Positions 34,130 to 37,937 of a DNA stretch of 37,937 bases are shown here, in pieces; the stretch's first letter is position 1; every line of letters begins with the position of its first letter. The translations under genes and the position numbers were made by a program. The stretch comes from an uncultured Verrucomicrobiales bacterium (GTDB lineage Bacteria; Verrucomicrobiota; Verrucomicrobiia; Limisphaerales; Palsa-1400): assembly GCA_903898185.1 (NCBI GenBank), contig CAIUEN010000438.1, positions 1 through 37,937 on the forward strand, read 5' to 3'. The notes beneath the pieces are model-generated. The model ran no database searches. It saw only the letters and a program-made list of their open reading frames with translations, and had not been told where the DNA came from.

Positions 34130-35017
34130 ATGAGTGATCCCTCTGATAAACTGAGGCTGGCGCCGATGGAGACGACCGAGGAACTGGCCCATCGTTTTGC
34201 CCGCGAGACCCGTCCCGTGATCCTGCAACGCGAGGCCGATTTGAGCGACAGCATCGACGGTTTTCGCATTGGCTCGGTTCCTCATCTTAATGCCGTGCCT
34301 CTGACCCGTGGTCTGGAAGAACAGATCACCTTTCTTCCACCTTCACAACTTGCCGAAAAACTGCGCGCAGGCGAATTGGACGCCGCATTGCTCAGCGTCA
34401 CCGAATCTCTTTTCAATGATACTTACGATGTTCTCGATGGGGTTGGCATCTCGTCGCTCGGTGAGGTGAAGAGTGTTTTTCTGGCGCATCGCCAGCCCAT
34501 TGATCAATTACGCGAAATTTATTGTGACACAGCGTCGTTGGCCAGTTTCAACCTGCTCAAAGTGTTGCTGGCTGAGAAAGGCATAACGCCGGTGTTCAAG
34601 CCGCTGCCCTCGTATCAAGCCGCAAGAACTGTGGACAATGTGTTTCTAATCGGCGATCACGCGCTGGAATTCCTACTCGCGCCGCGTGAGCATGATTACG
34701 AGATTTGGGACTTGGGCGACGCTTGGTTTGAACTGACCGGATTGCCGTTTGTTTATGCCGTCTGGACCTTGCGCCGCAACCTTGACCATGCCCCTTTGCG
34801 CCGCATTCTACGCAATGCAAAGAGTTTTGGACTGGAAACTCTCGATCACATCATTTCGAGCCGCACCGAGTTCACCCACGATCTCCGAAAGGATTACTTG
34901 GGCTGGCACATCCATTTTCACCTTGGCGCCGACGAACGTCGCGGCCTGGCCAAATTCATTGAACTGCTGCGCAAACATAATTCCGTCCCCGTCCACGAAC
35001 CCAGGTTCGTTTGGTAA
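34130..35017 (+). CDS. mqnA: Chorismate dehydratase MqnA (futalosine pathway of menaquinone synthesis)
   Basis: MqnA converts chorismate to 3-enolpyruvylbenzoate, the entry step of the futalosine route to menaquinone. Recognisable family segments are IGSVPHLNAVPLTRGL (about residues 47-62), LRAGELDAALLSVTESLF, YCDTASLASFNLLKVLL and FVYAVWTLRR. The 295-residue length is slightly above usual because of about 45 N-terminal residues before the core; a Met at residue 13 is another possible start. No other mqn gene is adjacent. Menaquinone is the likely electron donor for the membrane cytochrome complex upstream, a link I infer from function. Confidence 0.88.
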   Translation: MSDPSDKLRLAPMETTEELAHRFARETRPVILQREADLSDSIDGFRIGSVPHLNAVPLTRGLEEQITFLPPSQLAEKLRAGELDAALLSVTESLFNDTYDVLDGVGISSLGEVKSVFLAHRQPIDQLREIYCDTASLASFNLLKVLLAEKGITPVFKPLPSYQAARTVDNVFLIGDHALEFLLAPREHDYEIWDLGDAWFELTGLPFVYAVWTLRRNLDHAPLRRILRNAKSFGLETLDHIISSRTEFTHDLRKDYLGWHIHFHLGADERRGLAKFIELLRKHNSVPVHEPRFVW

Positions 35018-35021
35018 TACG

Positions 35022-35170
35022 CGCGAGGATTTGAGGGCGACCCCAACTCCTCGCATAAGGAGATCAAAAACGGGATTTTCTCTCTCAAAATCAAGTCGCT
35101 CCATTTATACAAATTCTATGGAACCAAAAGCACCATTTTCCGTGGTGCAAGAATTCCTTATGCGAGGATT
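35022..35170. repeat. Segment bounded by 14-bp inverted repeats downstream of mqnA
   Basis: TCCTCGCATAAGGA (35048-35061) and its perfect reverse complement (35155-35168) face each other across 93 bases. The match continues imperfectly outward (CGACCCCAAC against CGACCCAAA). The string GCGAGGATTTG occurs in direct orientation at about 35023 and 35162. The left arm can also fold with the GCGAGGA just after mqnA, and a six-pair hairpin (GCACCA/TGGTGC) lies at 35130-35148. No coding frame of note is present. It could be a decayed small mobile element or structured 3' sequence of mqnA. Confidence 0.5.
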
Positions 35171-35281
35171 TGGGTCGAAAATTACCGCTTGACGAGGTTT
35201 TTTCGGGTGGCAAGCTCAACATAAGCGAATGGAACCTAAGAAATGTTCTCCCGGACTGCAGAACGTCAAAAGTAATTCCCT

Positions 35282-35452
35282 GATTCTGCTGAAAAACCCC
35301 CTGTTTATTGAAAATTGGTGAGAGTATATCAAAATTGCTTTAAAAGTTCCGCTCCAGGATGCCCTACAAGCGACTTTTCTGGAGTGGGTGGACTGTTATG
35401 GTGGTGTTTTCAACTGTTCATTTTTGATCAGTTAGGGTTTTTCAGCAGAATC
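35282..35452. mobile_element. MITE-like non-autonomous element with 18-bp perfect terminal inverted repeats
   Basis: The ends are GATTCTGCTGAAAAACCC (35282-35299) and its exact reverse complement (35435-35452). They are flanked on both sides by the direct repeat TTCCCT (35276-35281 and 35453-35458), as expected for a 6-bp target-site duplication. The 171-bp interior has no open frame of useful length, so mobilisation would need a transposase elsewhere. The family is not assignable by eye. The right end lies 16 bases before the ATG of the restriction endonuclease gene, so the element must supply or displace its upstream control region. Confidence 0.8.
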
Positions 35453-35468
35453 TTCCCTATCAGTTATC

Positions 35469-36122
35469 ATGCCGACACAGCTCACAATTAAACTACTGCA
35501 AGCGGAAGCTCCCAATTTCGCCAAGATAGAATCGAAGCACGCAGAGCCGAGTTTATTTGGCGTGACTGATGGCAAGGCTGTTGGCACATACTTGGAGCAT
35601 AAATTTCAAGCGTCGCTCCAGAGCCGTTATACTTACGCGCGCGGCAACTCCGCCAGAGGAATTGATTTTCCGGAACTCGGCGTTGACATCAAAATCACGA
35701 GCATCCGCCAACCACAGTCATCGTGTCCGTTCAAGAGCGCCCGACAGAAGATTTGCGGCTTGGGATATTCTTTGCTTGTGTTTGTTTATGACAAGCATGA
35801 CGATCCGAATAGCAATGCTTGCAAACTCGATATTCAACATACCATCTTCGTCCAGAAAGAGCAAACGGCGGACTTTCAGACGACATTGGGGCTTCGCAAG
35901 CTGATTGGAAACAAAGCGAACCGAGAAGACATCCTCGCATTCTTCCAAGAGCGGATGCTGCCGATGGACGAAGTCGAAGCTGAAACGCTTGCCGATGAAG
36001 TACTGCGTAATCCACCCGAAATTGGATATTTGACCGTCTCGAATGCACTTCAGTGGCGACTACAATACAGCCGAGTTATTGAACAGGCTGGCAAAGTTGG
36101 CGGCATTCTCCGGCTTGTATGA
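35469..36122 (+). CDS. Predicted type II restriction endonuclease (PD-(D/E)XK-like)
   Basis: The 217-residue protein has a plausible PD-(D/E)XK nuclease core: Glu43 in GTYLEHKF, Asp66 in GIDFPEL and Asp73-x-Lys75 in GVDIKITS, followed by SIRQPQSSCPF and a hydrophobic strand (YSLLVFVYDKH). There is no signal peptide. It overlaps the next gene, an adenine methyltransferase, by 4 bases (ATGA), the typical arrangement of a restriction-modification pair. The name rests on this context plus the motif; I cannot name a characterised homologue or recognition site. A MITE-like element ends 16 bases upstream. Confidence 0.75.
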   Translation: MPTQLTIKLLQAEAPNFAKIESKHAEPSLFGVTDGKAVGTYLEHKFQASLQSRYTYARGNSARGIDFPELGVDIKITSIRQPQSSCPFKSARQKICGLGYSLLVFVYDKHDDPNSNACKLDIQHTIFVQKEQTADFQTTLGLRKLIGNKANREDILAFFQERMLPMDEVEAETLADEVLRNPPEIGYLTVSNALQWRLQYSRVIEQAGKVGGILRLV

Positions 36123-37663
36123 AAGCCAACGCCAAAATTGAATTCGGAGATTTTCAAACGCCATTGGCATTGGCGCGGGAAGTTTGTTCGCTACTAATCC
36201 GGCAGGGGATAGATGCCAATGCAGTCATGGAACCAACTTGCGGCGTTGGCGCATTCCTTGTCGCGGCCAGCGAATCGTTTCCGAACGCGCAACTTCTTGG
36301 CTGGGACATAAATACGAACTATGTTGAGCAAGCCAAGTCTGCATTGACTCAAATAGGCGTGGCTGAACGCGCGACTGTCGGCCAGCAAGATTTTTTCTCC
36401 CACGATTGGGAATCTGAATTGGCAGGCATTCACGGCAAACTGTTGGTCTTGGGAAATCTGCCGTGGGTCACCAATGCAACCGTGTCCGGCATGAACGGCT
36501 CAAACCTGCCAGTGAAAGAAAATTTCCAAAACTTTCGCGGCATCGAAGCCCGCACCGGCAAATCCAATTTTGATATTTCAGAATGGATGCTTATACAATT
36601 GGTCAAATCACTTCGCGGCAGAACGGCCATGATTGCCATGCTGTGTAAAACTGCCATTGCCCGGAAATTGCTGCGGTTCGCATGGCAGAATGACGGACGA
36701 ATCACCAAAGCATCACTTTATCGCATTGATGCCAAAAAGCATTTTGGAGCCGCAGTGGATGCATGTCTGTTTTTGGTTCAAACCGGCTCATCTGGTTCAA
36801 CCGAAGCGTCGGTATTTGATGATCTGAATGGTCAAACCCCATCAAAGTTTTTTGGACTGGCTGGAGAAGACCTTGTTTCCAATGTCCTCGTTTACAAAAA
36901 ACTAAAGCATCTTGAAGGACTATGTCCTTATCAATGGCGTTCGGGCGTAAAACATGATTGCGCTTCCGTGATGGAACTTAAACGCGATGAGAAAAACACG
37001 CTTCGCAACAAGCTTGAAGAAAAAGTTGAAATTGAATCGGATTTCTTGTTTCCACTGCTTAAATGTTCAGATCTGGCAAATGGGCGAACTGAACCAAAGC
37101 GTTTTGTTTTGGTAACACAGACACGGGTTGGCGAAGACACTTCCAGGATTTCCGCAATAGCTCCGCTCACTTGGAACTATCTATATTCGCATCGGAAACT
37201 TTTTGAAGCGCGAAAAAGTTCCATTTATGCCGCCCGGATTCCGTTCGCACTTTTTGGCATTGGCGATTATTCATTTGCGCCTTGGAAAGTGGCCATATCA
37301 GGACTCCATAAAACTCCGCGCTTTATTTTGGTCGAGCCATTTCAAGACAAACCAGTCTTTTTTGACGACACATGTTATTTCCTGTCTTTTCAAAATGAAG
37401 CCGAGGCCAGAGTTGTTGCCGACATTCTGAATTCAGAACCTTGTTTGCGTTTTATCTCGTCGCTATTATTTGAGGACTCAAAACGTCCGATTACCGTGGA
37501 TTTGTTACAGCGGTTAAACCTTCACGCGATTGCTCAAGAAGCGGGATTCGCCAATGAATGGACATCCGTTCGCAACCATCGTAATTTTTATCCTATTGAA
37601 CAAGTTGGGTGGCAATCCGAGTTCGCCATGGATCGACCCATTGGTGGCAGATTTGCTGAATAG
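36119..37663 (+). CDS. Predicted adenine-specific DNA methyltransferase of the restriction-modification pair
   Basis: The 514-residue protein has SAM-dependent N6-adenine methyltransferase motifs in gamma order: motif X FGDFQTPLALA (about 9-19), motif I MEPTCGVGAFLVA (37-49), motif II around Asp63, motif III QQDFF (89-93) and motif IV GNLPWVTN (112-119). Motif IV reads NLPW rather than the usual NPPY/F/W, so one Pro is Leu. The C-terminal half (from about 240) would be the target-recognition part. It should protect sites cut by the upstream nuclease. A combined restriction-methylation (type IIG) role is unlikely because the nuclease is separate. The first 4 bases overlap the nuclease gene. 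Confidence 0.82.
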   Translation: MKANAKIEFGDFQTPLALAREVCSLLIRQGIDANAVMEPTCGVGAFLVAASESFPNAQLLGWDINTNYVEQAKSALTQIGVAERATVGQQDFFSHDWESELAGIHGKLLVLGNLPWVTNATVSGMNGSNLPVKENFQNFRGIEARTGKSNFDISEWMLIQLVKSLRGRTAMIAMLCKTAIARKLLRFAWQNDGRITKASLYRIDAKKHFGAAVDACLFLVQTGSSGSTEASVFDDLNGQTPSKFFGLAGEDLVSNVLVYKKLKHLEGLCPYQWRSGVKHDCASVMELKRDEKNTLRNKLEEKVEIESDFLFPLLKCSDLANGRTEPKRFVLVTQTRVGEDTSRISAIAPLTWNYLYSHRKLFEARKSSIYAARIPFALFGIGDYSFAPWKVAISGLHKTPRFILVEPFQDKPVFFDDTCYFLSFQNEAEARVVADILNSEPCLRFISSLLFEDSKRPITVDLLQRLNLHAIAQEAGFANEWTSVRNHRNFYPIEQVGWQSEFAMDRPIGGRFAE

Positions 37664-37806
37664 TTACGGGGGGGCTTGGAACAGCACCGGAACAGCACGC
37701 TCTTATCCACAGTAGATACGGCGTTGTCATGGGCCGGGACCATGACTTGGAACGGACTGCACACTGTAGTGCGTTTATGCGATAAAGTCTCAGAACTGAA
37801 TGGCGC

Positions 37807-37937
37807 TTAAGTTAGTCCTAAGACTTTCTTTGTCAGTCGTTTACGGCGCTTGATGTCTGGCGCGGTTTCAAAGAGGGCTTGACGGCTGAGCTGCTGCATT
37901 TGCTTAAGGGTCTGTTGCACTTGACGCCAATTGGCAA
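37807..37937 (-). CDS. C-terminal end of an unidentified protein, cut by the window edge
   Basis: A minus-strand frame runs from the right edge to a TAA at 37807-37809 and encodes 42 residues, including WRQVQQTLKQMQQLSRQAL, FETAPDIKRRKR and LTKKVLGLT. The Gln-rich helix followed by a basic tail looks like genuine protein sequence, unlike the shadow frames nearby. I do not recognise the family. It converges on the methyltransferase gene. The 143 bases between them hold one seven-pair hairpin (37726-37746) without a T-run. Confidence 0.4.
   Translation of the reverse strand, partial: ANWRQVQQTLKQMQQLSRQALFETAPDIKRRKRLTKKVLGLT

Noticed and set aside
35118-35192. Short plus-strand open frame (24 codons) in the inverted-repeat segment
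   Set aside because: It spans a repeat arm, lacks a ribosome site and shows no protein-like pattern.
35301-35434. Promoter inside the MITE-like element driving the endonuclease gene
   Set aside because: I looked for paired -35 and -10 hexamers at 16-18 base spacing and found no convincing pair. The best AT-rich matches had wrong spacing.
37726-37746. Seven-pair hairpin after the methyltransferase gene as a terminator
   Set aside because: The stem is perfect, but no T-run follows on either strand, so I cannot call it an intrinsic terminator.
1-37937. CRISPR arrays, tRNA or rRNA genes
   Set aside because: No regularly spaced direct repeats and no tRNA or rRNA-like sequence was noticed on either strand. 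A dedicated search (tRNAscan-SE, Rfam) was not possible.

Overview
The window looks like chromosome of a Verrucomicrobia-type bacterium (PVC superphylum, Pedosphaera/Limisphaerales-like). This assignment is inferred from gene content and protein style, not from a search. Supporting points are a fused str-S10-spc-alpha ribosomal protein cluster with no rpmD, tuf or adk at their usual places, an mqnA gene (futalosine menaquinone route), and multihaem cytochromes of a type I associate with this phylum.

Region 1 (195-18298, minus strand) is one long run of 32 genes: rpsL, rpsG, fusA, rpsJ, rplC-D-W-B, rpsS, rplV, rpsC, rplP, rpmC, rpsQ, rplN-X-E, rpsN, rpsH, rplF-R, rpsE, rplO, secY, map, infA, rpmJ, rpsM, rpsK, rpsD, rpoA, rplQ. 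A candidate promoter lies upstream of rpsL (18348-18376), and a strong intrinsic terminator follows rplQ (142-173). Several of the proteins carry low-complexity Ala/Pro/Lys/Gly tails, and infA begins inside map.

Region 2 (18299-22800) holds a HAD phosphatase on the minus strand, then a small conserved-looking protein, a ComB-like 2-phosphosulfolactate phosphatase and rimO on the plus strand. Short perfect palindromes with a 3-base RGA loop recur here, one of them inside the 5' coding extension of rimO. RimO modifies S12, whose gene and target Asp89 are also in the window.

Region 3 (22952-27421, plus strand) is an electron-transfer cluster: two tandem monohaem cytochromes c, a NapC/NirT-like membrane-anchored seven-haem cytochrome whose frame is broken by one in-frame TAA, and a fusion of eleven c-type haem sites to a six-helix cytochrome b domain. 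I infer a menaquinol-linked multihaem conduit. The downstream mqnA (34130-35017) would contribute to the quinone pool.

Region 4 (27615-33586, minus strand) encodes type IV pilus / type II secretion motor parts: two PilB/GspE ATPases of identical length, PilT and PilC. A cupin gene and mqnA follow, facing away from each other.

Region 5 (35018-37937) is accessory. It contains an inverted-repeat segment, a 171-bp MITE-like element (18-bp perfect terminal inverted repeats, 6-bp target duplication) that ends 16 bp before a predicted PD-(D/E)XK restriction endonuclease, the overlapping adenine methyltransferase gene, and the C-terminal end of an unidentified minus-strand gene at the window edge. 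No tRNA, rRNA or CRISPR array was seen.
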